Assembly (NCBI RefSeq): GCF_003347015.1
Contig: NZ_PNFB01000004.1
Coordinates: 1-64,000, forward strand
DNA length: 64,000 nt
Direction of reading: 5' to 3'
DNA from: Brachybacterium sp. YJGR34
GTDB taxonomy: Bacteria; Actinomycetota; Actinomycetes; Actinomycetales; Dermabacteraceae
Made by a program: the position numbers and the translations under genes. Under the pieces are notes generated by a model. The model saw only the letters and a program-made list of their open reading frames with translations, was not told where the DNA came from and did no database searches. Below, piece after piece: positions 42,225 to 49,350 of this stretch. Every line of letters starts with the position of its first letter. The first letter of the stretch is position 1.

Positions 42225-43559
42225 TCACGCCAGCTCGACCCGGAACCACCGTCGCCTGCCCGCACGGAGCGCCTGACCCGGGACCGGGCAGACGCTCTCC
42301 TCGGGGTCGGTGAGGCGCTGCCCGTCCAGCTCCACCCCGCCGCCGGTCAGGAGCCGGCGCGCCGCGCTGCGGGAGAGGTCGGGACGTGCGGCGCTCACGA
42401 GATCGCAGGCCGTGAGGTGGGAGCCCGGCAGAACCAGCGGCGTCATCTCCCGCGGCAGCTGCCCGGCGGAGAAGACGCGCAGGAACTCCTCGCGGGCGGC
42501 GCGCGCGGCGCTCTCCCCGTCGTGGCGTCGGACCACGGCCTGCGCCAGGTCGAGCTTCGCGTCCCGGGCCTCGGCCCCACCGCGGGCCGCCCGGCGCCCC
42601 AGCTCCGCGACCTCGCTCAGCGGCAGGTCGGTGTACACCCGCGCCCACAGCTCGACCAGTTCGTCCCGCAGCGTCATCAACCGGCCGAGCTTCTCTCCCG
42701 GCTCCGCGCACAGGGCCACGTAGTTGTCGCGGGACTTGGACTGCTTGGGGCCGCCGTCGAGGCCCGGGGTGACCGTGCTCGTGATGACCGTCTGCGGGAC
42801 CTGCCCGTGCTTGACCTGCAGCTCCCGGCCCATCGCCTCGTTGAACAGCTGGTCCGTGCCCACGATGGTGAGGTCCGCGGCGAGGGCCACGGAGTCGTAG
42901 CCCTGCAGCACCGGGTAGATCAGCTCGTGCGCGGCGATCTCGGTGCCGGCCTCGATGCGGGAGCGGAACATGTCCCGGGAGATGAGGTGGGCGTGGGTGA
43001 CCAGGCTGAGCTCGCGCAGCAGTCCGGCCACGCCCAGCTCGTCGAACCACTCGGAGTTGCGGCGGATCTCGAGCAACCCCACCTCGTCGCGCAGGACCCT
43101 CGTGACCTGGGCGAGGAAGGCCGCGGCGTTCTCGCGGAGCTGCTGCTCGGTGAGGACCGGGCGGGTGGCGCTGCGACCGGTCGGATCGCCGATGCGGCTG
43201 GTGGTGTCGCCCAGCAGGAAGATCACCGTGTGGCCGCGGTCCTGCAGGGCGCGCATCATCCACAGGTTCACGGCGTGGCCGAGGTGGAGGTCCGGGGCGG
43301 TGAGGTCCACGCCGAACTTGATGCGCAGGGGCCGGCCCTCGGCCAGCCGCTCCAGCAGGTCCTCCCGGCCGATGATCTGGTCGGTGGTGCGCTCGAGCTC
43401 GGCCAGGATCTGGGCGGGGGTGTCGGGCGGGGTGGTACGGGCTCCGGGCTCGGGGCGGCGTGGCGGCGTGGCGGGAGAGCTCGGGGCCATGAACGGCGAG
43501 CCGGGAGACGGGGAGTCCGGACCGGCGGACGGCGAGGGCGGGGCGGTGGGGCGTGTCAT
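42225..43559 (-). CDS. tyrS: tyrosyl-tRNA synthetase, divergent TyrZ-like form
   Basis: A 444-residue class I synthetase. Residues 1-55 are Pro/Ser-rich and not part of the fold. The Rossmann core has LTAPDLHLGHAV (HIGH motif HLGH) and the second motif KQSKSRDN in place of KMSKS. The block IGDPTGRSATRPVLTEQQL and YPVLQGYDSVAL, then GTDQLFN, mark the TyrRS-2 (TyrZ) subgroup. A C-terminal S4-type RNA-binding domain (LSRSAARRLLTGGGVELDGQ) is present. It charges tRNA-Tyr in the cytoplasm. KQSKS and the unusual Val-Thr replacements (ITSTVTPGLDGGP) set it apart from the usual essential TyrRS, so it may be a second copy. The start at 43559 has GAGG in front. It has a 180-base leader with an upstream ORF and hairpins, and tRNA-Ser lies downstream. 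Confidence 0.88.
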   Translation of the reverse strand: MTRPTAPPSPSAGPDSPSPGSPFMAPSSPATPPRRPEPGARTTPPDTPAQILAELERTTDQIIGREDLLERLAEGRPLRIKFGVDLTAPDLHLGHAVNLWMMRALQDRGHTVIFLLGDTTSRIGDPTGRSATRPVLTEQQLRENAAAFLAQVTRVLRDEVGLLEIRRNSEWFDELGVAGLLRELSLVTHAHLISRDMFRSRIEAGTEIAAHELIYPVLQGYDSVALAADLTIVGTDQLFNEAMGRELQVKHGQVPQTVITSTVTPGLDGGPKQSKSRDNYVALCAEPGEKLGRLMTLRDELVELWARVYTDLPLSEVAELGRRAARGGAEARDAKLDLAQAVVRRHDGESAARAAREEFLRVFSAGQLPREMTPLVLPGSHLTACDLVSAARPDLSRSAARRLLTGGGVELDGQRLTDPEESVCPVPGQALRAGRRRWFRVELA

Positions 43560-43619
43560 GGGAGGTCCTCGGGACAGGGCGAGGACTCCCGCAGGACCCC
43601 TCACCGTGGATACGGAAAC

Positions 43620-43643
43620 GGCGAGGACCAAGAGGTCCTCGCC
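43620..43643 (-). terminator. strong stem-loop in the tyrS leader, possible attenuator
   Basis: GGCGAGGACC and GGTCCTCGCC pair perfectly over ten bases around a TCTT loop (minus strand), then GTTTCC. It lies between the upstream ORF and tyrS. The T-run is short, so transcription termination is plausible but not certain. Either arm can instead pair with a second copy: GTCCTCGCC at 43578-43586 or the ribosome-site sequence CGAGGACC at 43564-43571. Confidence 0.6.
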
Positions 43644-43646
43644 GGG

Positions 43647-43718
43647 GGCTCTGAAGGGAGCGGTGCTACGTCACTGCTGGTGCGCGCGCACGACCGCACG
43701 GCTCGCTTCAGAGCCGTG
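43647..43718 (-). promoter_or_regulatory. two mutually exclusive hairpins across the leader ORF end
   Basis: Within the leader ORF, CACGGCTC (43711-43718) can pair with GAGCCGTG (43697-43704). The overlapping GGCTCTGAAG (43706-43715) can instead pair with CTTCAGAGCC (43647-43656) beyond the ORF stop, a perfect ten-base match. The two structures share bases and exclude each other, the typical design of a ribosome-controlled leader. How they connect to the later stem-loop is not settled by inspection. Confidence 0.6.
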
Positions 43719-43742
43719 GAGATAGTCGATGCGGGTGCGCAT
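43671..43742 (-). CDS. leader peptide upstream of tyrS (23 residues, leaderless start)
   Basis: A 23-codon ORF starting MRTRIDYLHGSEASRAVV and ending in two Gln before TGA. Its ATG lies at or one base from the predicted transcription start, since the -10 TAGGGT ends six bases before it. The single Tyr codon, number 7, is TAT, which is rare in so GC-rich a genome, and the following Ser TCT and Glu GAA are rare too. The ORF contains the 5-prime arms of both competing hairpins, so its translation should decide which forms. It reads as a control peptide rather than a functional protein. A starvation signal for Tyr, or stalling by a drug, are both possible; only one Tyr codon argues against classic attenuation. 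Confidence 0.6.
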   Translation of the reverse strand: MRTRIDYLHGSEASRAVVRAHQQ

Positions 43743-43748
43743 GGGGGA

Positions 43749-43777
43749 ACCCTAGCCGATGCCGGGCGGTGCGTCAC
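43749..43777 (-). promoter_or_regulatory. promoter of the tyrS leader transcript
   Basis: On the minus strand, GTGACG (43777-43772), a 17-base spacer and TAGGGT (43754-43749). The transcript would start at or next to the ATG of the leader peptide, giving a leaderless first ORF as is common in actinobacteria. Confidence 0.55.
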
Positions 43778-43848
43778 GGGGGGCAGGTGGCCCGGTGCGC
43801 AGCACAGCCCGAGTGGGCGGGCAGGCGCGCGGCCGAGCGCGCTGTGTG

Positions 43849-43917
43849 CGATCAGTGTCGGAATACAGCCTGCCAACGCGTATATCGGCCTGGTTGGCCG
43901 TATTCCGACACTGATCG
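43849..43917. repeat. long hairpin element with 18-base perfect arms
   Basis: CGATCAGTGTCGGAATAC (43849-43866) and its exact complement (43900-43917), with a 33-base middle that holds an inner pair GCCAAC and GTTGGC. The arms are AT-richer than the surroundings. It lies between the tyrS promoter and the gene for the small transporter subunit, in a 346-base gene-free stretch (43743-44088). It could be a terminator for the metS-type transcript, a regulatory hairpin, or a mobile palindromic element. Confidence 0.6.
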
Positions 43918-44088
43918 TCACGGCATGCCGACCTGGCACGCGGCCCGGGCACCCGACCCAGCGAGGCCCGGCCCGGGCACCCGGCCCGGCGCGGCGCGGG
44001 CACACGATCTGACCAGGCCTGGGCGCGCGGGGCCGCACGGCCCGGCCGGGCCCGCCCGTGGGGCTGACCGGCCGGGCCGTCCCGGGCG

Positions 44089-44199
44089 TCAGCCGTCCTT
44101 GGCCTCGGGATGGCGGACGATGTTGACGATGGCGGCGGCGAGGCCGCCCCAGACGGTGAGGATCGCGACGATCATCATGACGATGGCGGAGGCGGACAT
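44089..44199 (-). CDS. metS: small subunit of the methionine/alanine sodium symporter (MetS type)
   Basis: A 36-residue, single-helix membrane peptide starting MSASAIVMMIVAILTVWGG and ending in RHPEAKDG. Small subunits of this length and pattern accompany actinobacterial NSS-family importers such as corynebacterial MetPS, where both are needed for uptake. The start ATG follows AGGAG seven bases upstream. It lies 77 bases after the large transporter gene on the same strand. The length and the charged end match the family; nothing here suggests decay. Confidence 0.8.
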   Translation of the reverse strand: MSASAIVMMIVAILTVWGGLAAAIVNIVRHPEAKDG

Positions 44200-44276
44200 G
44201 GGTGCTCCTGAGTGTCGGAGGGGAGAGCGGGCGGTTCCGGAGGGGACGGGGCCGGCCCCGGGGGCCGGCCCGCGTC

Positions 44277-45914
44277 TCAGGGCGTCGGCCGCAGCTCGTG
44301 CGGGGTGCGGGCCTCGGGATCCGAGGCGAGACCCTTCCCGGCGGCGGCTTCGGGGGCGATCGGGTCGCCGTCGGAGTCGTTCTTGTGGAGGTTGGAGCCG
44401 GCGGGCCAGGGGATCAGCGACAGCACCACCGCGATGGCCACCAGGGCGACGGCCATCAGCCAGCCGAACACCAGCACGAACCAGCCCGGGTAGTCCTCGT
44501 ACGTGCCGTCCGCGGTCAGCAGCGACCAGGTGCTGATCACCAGCGAGATGCCCAGGACCAGCGGGGCGACCACGGAGATCGCGATCGTCCAGACCCGCCC
44601 CACCGGGAAGGTGCCGTAGAAGTTCAGGTGGTCGCGGAGAGTGGGCAGTCCGCGCACCAGGTAGGCCACGACCACGGTCGAGACCAGGGCGGCGGCGAGG
44701 ATGCCGTACTCGTTGACCCACTTGTCCATCACGTCCAGCAGCGGCAGGCCCATCGTGGTCGAGAACAGCGCCACCGAGGCGACCGCGAGCGGCACGCACA
44801 CCCCGAGGGTGGCGGGCACGCGGGAGAGGCCGAACTTGTCCTGGATGGCGGAGATGATGACCTCGACGATCGAGATCAGCGAGGTGAAGCCGGCCAGCAC
44901 CAGCGAGCCGAAGAACAGCACGCCGATCAGCGCGCCGGCCGGGGCCTCGCTGATGATCGCGGGGAAGGCGATGAAGGCCAGGCCGATGCCGGAGGTGACC
45001 ACCTCGTCGATCGCGACGCCCTGCGCCTGCGCCATGAAGCCGAGCGCGGAGAACACGCCGATGCCGCAGAGGATCTCGAAGCTCGAGTTCGCGAAGCCCA
45101 CCACCAGGCCGGACCCGGTGAGGTCGGTCTTCTTCTTCAGGTATGAGGAGTAGGTGAGCATGATGCCGAAGGCGACCGAGAGCGAGAAGAAGATCTGGCC
45201 GTAGGCGGCGACCCACACACCCGGGTCCAGCAGCGCACCCCAGGCGGGCTTGAAGAAGGCGTCCAGCCCGTCGACGGCGCCCGGCAGGAACAGGGCGCGC
45301 ACCACGAGGATCACGAACATCGCGATGAGCAGGGGGATGAAGACGACCGCGCTCTTGGCGATGCCGCGGTGGACGCCCAGCGACATCACCACGATGATCG
45401 CGGCCCACACCAGGACCATCGACAGCAGCACCGCGGGCACCACGTCGAAGGAGATGGTGACGTCAGGCCCGCCCAGGGCCTGGGTGTACTCGCCGAAGAA
45501 GCCGCCCGGGTCGTCGCCCCAGCGCTGGTCGACGGAGAAGATCGTGTAGTTCGTCGCCCAGGCGATGATCAGCGCGTAGTAGGCGGCGATGATCACGCAG
45601 ATCAGCACCTGCCACCAGCCGATGAACTCGGTCCAGCGGGTGAAGCGGCGCCAGGCGGCCGGGGCGGAGCCGCGCCAGCGGTGCCCGATCGCGTAGTCGA
45701 GGAACAGCAGGGGGATGCCGGCGGTGAGCAGGGCGACGAGGTACGGCAGGATGAACGCGCCGCCGCCGTTCTCGTAGGCGACCGCGGGGAAGCGCCAGAT
45801 GTTGCCGAGGCCGACGGCGGAGCCGATGGCCGCGAAGATGAACGGCGCGCGGCCGGAGAAGGCGCCGCGGTCCGCTCTCGCAGTGGTGCCGGTCGAGGGG
45901 GATGGGGTGGTCAC
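44277..45914 (-). CDS. metP: NSS-family sodium-dependent amino-acid importer (MetP type)
   Basis: A 545-residue neurotransmitter:sodium symporter family protein with about 12 transmembrane helices. The first helix carries the sodium and substrate site GSAVGLGNIWRFP and the following YENGGGAFILPYL, both hallmarks of the family. Later helices include the unwound segment and a SLISIVEVIISAIQDKF region. It couples sodium entry to uptake of an amino acid, probably Met or Ala, given the adjacent MetS-type gene. It begins with GTG at 45914 after GGAGG; upstream codons lack similarity. A second methionine route (the MetQIN type) is encoded at 36-39 kb, so methionine uptake appears doubled. Confidence 0.88.
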   Translation of the reverse strand: MTTPSPSTGTTARADRGAFSGRAPFIFAAIGSAVGLGNIWRFPAVAYENGGGAFILPYLVALLTAGIPLLFLDYAIGHRWRGSAPAAWRRFTRWTEFIGWWQVLICVIIAAYYALIIAWATNYTIFSVDQRWGDDPGGFFGEYTQALGGPDVTISFDVVPAVLLSMVLVWAAIIVVMSLGVHRGIAKSAVVFIPLLIAMFVILVVRALFLPGAVDGLDAFFKPAWGALLDPGVWVAAYGQIFFSLSVAFGIMLTYSSYLKKKTDLTGSGLVVGFANSSFEILCGIGVFSALGFMAQAQGVAIDEVVTSGIGLAFIAFPAIISEAPAGALIGVLFFGSLVLAGFTSLISIVEVIISAIQDKFGLSRVPATLGVCVPLAVASVALFSTTMGLPLLDVMDKWVNEYGILAAALVSTVVVAYLVRGLPTLRDHLNFYGTFPVGRVWTIAISVVAPLVLGISLVISTWSLLTADGTYEDYPGWFVLVFGWLMAVALVAIAVVLSLIPWPAGSNLHKNDSDGDPIAPEAAAGKGLASDPEARTPHELRPTP

Positions 45915-46234
45915 GGGTCGCCTCCGGGGAGATGCGCGCACGGGGCGCGGGGACGTGGGGCGGGCAGTGGTCGGGCACCGCGGTCGAGGGCGGCGGAGGA
46001 GTACGGCCGTGCACGGGGGCGGGTCCTCGTCTCCGCGCCGGGGCCGGGCGGGTGGGCGGCGACGGGGTGGGGCGCCGCGCACCGTGCTGGGATGATACGC
46101 GTCCTGTCCACCGTGGGGGCGCCGGTCCGCTGCGCGCCCGGCGGGAGGCGTGATCAGTCGCGCATCGGTGCGGGCCCCGCCGCGCCGGGACGGCGCGGAC
46201 GTGCCGGTCCGCGACGTGCACTACCTTGACCCCC
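45915..46234. other. divergent control region between the MetP-type gene and the abgB-type gene
   Basis: 320 bases without a supported gene. Near the right edge, TACCTT (46222-46227) ends seven bases before the M20 start ATG and could be a -10 for a leaderless transcript. I see no clear operator or -35 and no other structure. Confidence 0.4.
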
Positions 46235-47605
46235 ATGCAGAACGATCAGCAGGCGCCTCCCCGAGCGCAGCACACCGAGGTGTCCACCGCGTATCTCCAG
46301 CAGCTCGACGAGGAGCGCGAGAGCGCGATGCGGACCGCCTCCCATCCGGGGTCCGCCGTCGGCGGCGCCGACGACGCCCTCCACGACCGCCTCGAGGCCC
46401 TGGTGCAGCAGGACACCGGGGAGATGGCCGCGCTCATGATCGATCTCGCCGAGCACCCCGAGACCGCCTTCGCCGAGCACCGCTCCGCCCGCGCGATCGT
46501 CGATGTCCTGGCCGCCCACGGCGTCGAGGCGCAGCTGGGCGTGCACGGCCTGGACACGGCGATCCGCGCGGAGATCCGCGGCACGGGCGGGGAGCGGGAG
46601 GACGCCCCCACCCTCGCGATCCTCGCCGAGTACGACGCGCTGCCCGGCGTGGGCCACGGCTGCGGCCACAACGTCATCGCCGTCATGGGCCTGGGCGCCT
46701 TCCTGGCGCTGACCGCGCTCGCGGCGGAGGACCCGTCGGCCGTCCCCGGGCGGGTGGTGTTCCTGGGCACCCCGGCCGAGGAGGGCCACACGGGCAAGGA
46801 GTACATGGCCCGCGAGGGCGCCTTCGAGGGTCTGGACGCCGCGGTGATGGTCCACCCCTACGGCTACGACCTGGCCGATCAGACCTGGCTGGGGCGTCGG
46901 ACCCTCACCGTGGAGTACCACGGGCACACCGCCCACGCCTCCGCCCAGCCCTACATGGGCCGCAACGCCCTGGACGCGGCGAGCCTCATGTACCAGGGCA
47001 TCGGCCTGATGCGGCAGCAGACCCCGCCGACGGACCGCATCCACGCCGTGATCCGCGAGGGCGGCGAGCGCGCCAGCGTCATCCCCGATCACGCCCGGCT
47101 GGACCTCTACGTGCGCTCGCAGCGCCCCGAGACCCTCAAGGACCTGTCCCGGCGGGTCGAGGAGGTGGCGCGCGGCGCGGCGATGATGGCCGGCGTCGGC
47201 CTCACGATCCGCTGGGACGAGCACCCGCCCTCGCTGCCGGTGCGCACCAACGAGGCGCTCACCGGCCGCTGGGTCCTCGCCCAGCGGCGGCGCGGCCGCG
47301 ATCCGCTGCCCTTCGGCGTGGTCTCGCCCTCGCTCGCCGCCTCCACCGACTTCGGCAACGTCAGCTACCGCGTCCCCGGCATCCATCCGGTCATCCGCAT
47401 CTCCCCGCCGGAGGTCGCCCTGCACACCCGCGAGTTCGCGGCCTGGGCCGTCTCCGAGGACGCGCGGGCGGCGGCGGCCGACGGTGCCTACGGCCTGGCC
47501 GCCACGGTGCTCGACGCCCTCCACGACCCGCAGCTCGCGCGCGCCGTGGCCGAGGAGTTCGCGGCCGCCGGCGGTCCCATCGACGTCCCCTCCTACTTCG
47601 ACTGA
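46235..47605 (+). CDS. abgB: M20-family amidohydrolase, p-aminobenzoyl-glutamate hydrolase-like
   Basis: A 456-residue metallo-amidohydrolase of the M20 family. Metal-binding segments are visible: ILAEYDALPGVGHGCGHN (Asp and His; about residues 125-142), PAEEGHTGKEYM (Glu pair) and a late His in SPPEVALHTREF. The dimerisation domain has YHGHTAHASAQPYMGRNALDAA. It would remove an acyl group from an amino acid or peptide; the AbgT-type gene directly downstream suggests p-aminobenzoyl-glutamate or a similar dipeptide-like substrate. The start may be ATG 46235 or an in-frame TTG three codons earlier; there is no ribosome site and a possible -10 close by, so the message may be leaderless. It is divergent from the MetP-type gene. 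Confidence 0.75.
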   Translation: MQNDQQAPPRAQHTEVSTAYLQQLDEERESAMRTASHPGSAVGGADDALHDRLEALVQQDTGEMAALMIDLAEHPETAFAEHRSARAIVDVLAAHGVEAQLGVHGLDTAIRAEIRGTGGEREDAPTLAILAEYDALPGVGHGCGHNVIAVMGLGAFLALTALAAEDPSAVPGRVVFLGTPAEEGHTGKEYMAREGAFEGLDAAVMVHPYGYDLADQTWLGRRTLTVEYHGHTAHASAQPYMGRNALDAASLMYQGIGLMRQQTPPTDRIHAVIREGGERASVIPDHARLDLYVRSQRPETLKDLSRRVEEVARGAAMMAGVGLTIRWDEHPPSLPVRTNEALTGRWVLAQRRRGRDPLPFGVVSPSLAASTDFGNVSYRVPGIHPVIRISPPEVALHTREFAAWAVSEDARAAAADGAYGLAATVLDALHDPQLARAVAEEFAAAGGPIDVPSYFD

Positions 47606-47678
47606 CGGGTCGGCACGACCGTCCCCGCGGCCGCCCCGACCCCCGCCGTCCCTCCTCAGACCCCAGGGAGCCACCACC

Positions 47679-49262
47679 ATGAGCGCAGCGCCTGCCGAGC
47701 CCGCGAAGCCTCGCAGTCTCACCGACAGGATCTTGAACGGTGTGGAACGGGCGGGCAACACGCTGCCCGAGCCGTTCATGCTCTTCATCGTCCTGTTCCT
47801 GATCACCGGCGTGGTCACCACCGTCATGCAGAAGCTCGGCGTGGTCGTCTCGGTGCCGGGCTCGGAGGACCCGACGGCCGTCAAGGGCCTGTTCACCGGG
47901 GAGGGCATGACCTGGCTGACCACCAATCTCGGGGAGAACTACATCGGGTTCCCGCCGCTGGTGACGGTGATGCCGATCCTGCTGGGCATCGGCATCGCCC
48001 AGCACTCGGGACTGCTGGCCGCCGCGATCCGGAAGCTGTTCGGCAGCTCCCCGGCGTGGATGCTGCCGTACGTGGTCGGCTTCGTGGGCGTGGTCTCCTC
48101 GATCATGGCGGACTCCGCCTTCGTGGTGGTGCCGCCGCTGGCCGCCCTGGTGTTCAAGGCCGCGGGCCGCCATCCCGTCGCGGGACTGCTGGGCGGTTTC
48201 GCCGCCGCCGGCGCCGGCTACTCCACCAACATCTTCCCCACCTCGCTGGACGCCCTGTTCGCCGGCATCACCACCTCGGTGATGGATGCGCTTCCCGGCT
48301 ACGAGTTCACCGCGGTCAACCCGGTCTCGAACTGGTTCTTCAACATCGTCGCCTCGCTGATCCTGGGCCTGGTGGCGGGATTCATCATCGACCGGGTCAT
48401 CGAGCCGCGCCTGCGCCGTCAGGACGTGCCCGTGGACGAGGTCGCCGCCGACGACGCGGCGCGGAGCGCAGACACGGCCGAGCAGATGCGCGCGACCCTC
48501 ACCCCGCAGGAGAACAAGGGCCTGCTGGTGGCCGTGCTCAGCGCCCTCGTCCTGACCGCCGTGATCCTGCTGGCGGTGCTCCCGGCCGGCTCGCCCTGGC
48601 GCAACGAGGAGGGCGGCTTCCTGCCGAAGTCGCCGCTGCTGAGCTCGATCGTGTTCCTCGTGGTCGCGTACTTCATGGTGGTGGGCGTCGCCTACGGCGC
48701 GATCGTCGGCACCCTGCGCAGCACCCGCGACGCCGTGCGGATGATGTCCGACGCGATCAAGGAGATGCTGCCGTTCCTGGTGCTGGCCTTCGTCCTGGGC
48801 AACTTCATCGCCCTGTTCAACTGGTCCGGCATCGGCACCTGGATCGCGGTCACCGGCGCCGCCGCGCTCGAGGGGATCGGCCTGACCGGCTTCGGCGCGG
48901 TGCTGGGCTTCATCCTGCTGGCCAGCATCCTGAACCTGTTCATCATCTCCGGCTCGGGGATGTGGGCGATCATGGGCGCCGTCTTCGTGCCGATGTTCGC
49001 GATCATCGGCTACGAGCCAGCCTTCACCCAGGCGGCCTTCCGCGTGGGCGATTCCGCCACCCAGATCATCACCCCGATGAACCCGTACATGATCGTGCTG
49101 CTGGGCATGCTGCGGAAGTACGAGCCCGAGGCGGGCCTGGGCACGCTGATGGCGCGCATGCTGCCCTTCGTGGTGCCCTTCTGGATCGTGTGGACCGTCA
49201 TCCTCGCGGTGTTCTTCGTCGCGGATCTCCCTCTGGGCCCGGGCAACGGCATCTTCCTCTGA
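47679..49262 (+). CDS. abgT: AbgT-family transporter
   Basis: A 527-residue membrane protein of the AbgT (p-aminobenzoyl-glutamate transporter) family, with about 11 helices plus re-entrant hairpins. Typical pieces are NTLPEPFMLFIVLFLITGV, GIAQHSGLLAAAIRK, SIMADSAFVVVPPLAALVF, AGYSTNIFPTSLDALFAGITT, MLPFLVLAFVLGNFIALFNW, and RVGDSATQIITPMNPYMIV near the end. Family members import p-aminobenzoyl-glutamate or, in some species, export sulfonamides. It follows the amidohydrolase by 73 bases with CAGGGAG before the ATG, so the pair should be one operon for salvaging this folate breakdown product. A GC palindrome terminator follows. Confidence 0.88.
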   Translation: MSAAPAEPAKPRSLTDRILNGVERAGNTLPEPFMLFIVLFLITGVVTTVMQKLGVVVSVPGSEDPTAVKGLFTGEGMTWLTTNLGENYIGFPPLVTVMPILLGIGIAQHSGLLAAAIRKLFGSSPAWMLPYVVGFVGVVSSIMADSAFVVVPPLAALVFKAAGRHPVAGLLGGFAAAGAGYSTNIFPTSLDALFAGITTSVMDALPGYEFTAVNPVSNWFFNIVASLILGLVAGFIIDRVIEPRLRRQDVPVDEVAADDAARSADTAEQMRATLTPQENKGLLVAVLSALVLTAVILLAVLPAGSPWRNEEGGFLPKSPLLSSIVFLVVAYFMVVGVAYGAIVGTLRSTRDAVRMMSDAIKEMLPFLVLAFVLGNFIALFNWSGIGTWIAVTGAAALEGIGLTGFGAVLGFILLASILNLFIISGSGMWAIMGAVFVPMFAIIGYEPAFTQAAFRVGDSATQIITPMNPYMIVLLGMLRKYEPEAGLGTLMARMLPFVVPFWIVWTVILAVFFVADLPLGPGNGIFL

Positions 49263-49292
49263 CGCCTGGGAGGAAGGGGTCACCCTCCGGGG

Positions 49293-49326
49293 CCGCGGGA
49301 TCCCCCGCGCGGGGGAGGCGCCGCGG
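49293..49326 (+). terminator. GC-rich stem-loops after the AbgT gene
   Basis: The palindrome CCCCCGCGCGGGGG at 49302-49315 is flanked by CCGCGG at 49293-49298 and 49321-49326, so the stem can extend. There is no T-run. It starts 30 bases after the stop and 58 before the next gene. Confidence 0.5.
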
Positions 49327-49350
49327 TCCCGGGGAGACGAGCCTCGAGGC

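Noticed and set aside
43560-43760. T-box riboswitch for tyrS
   Set aside because: The conserved T-box sequence (GGGTGGNACC type) and the specifier stem are absent; the leader instead has a short ORF with competing hairpins.
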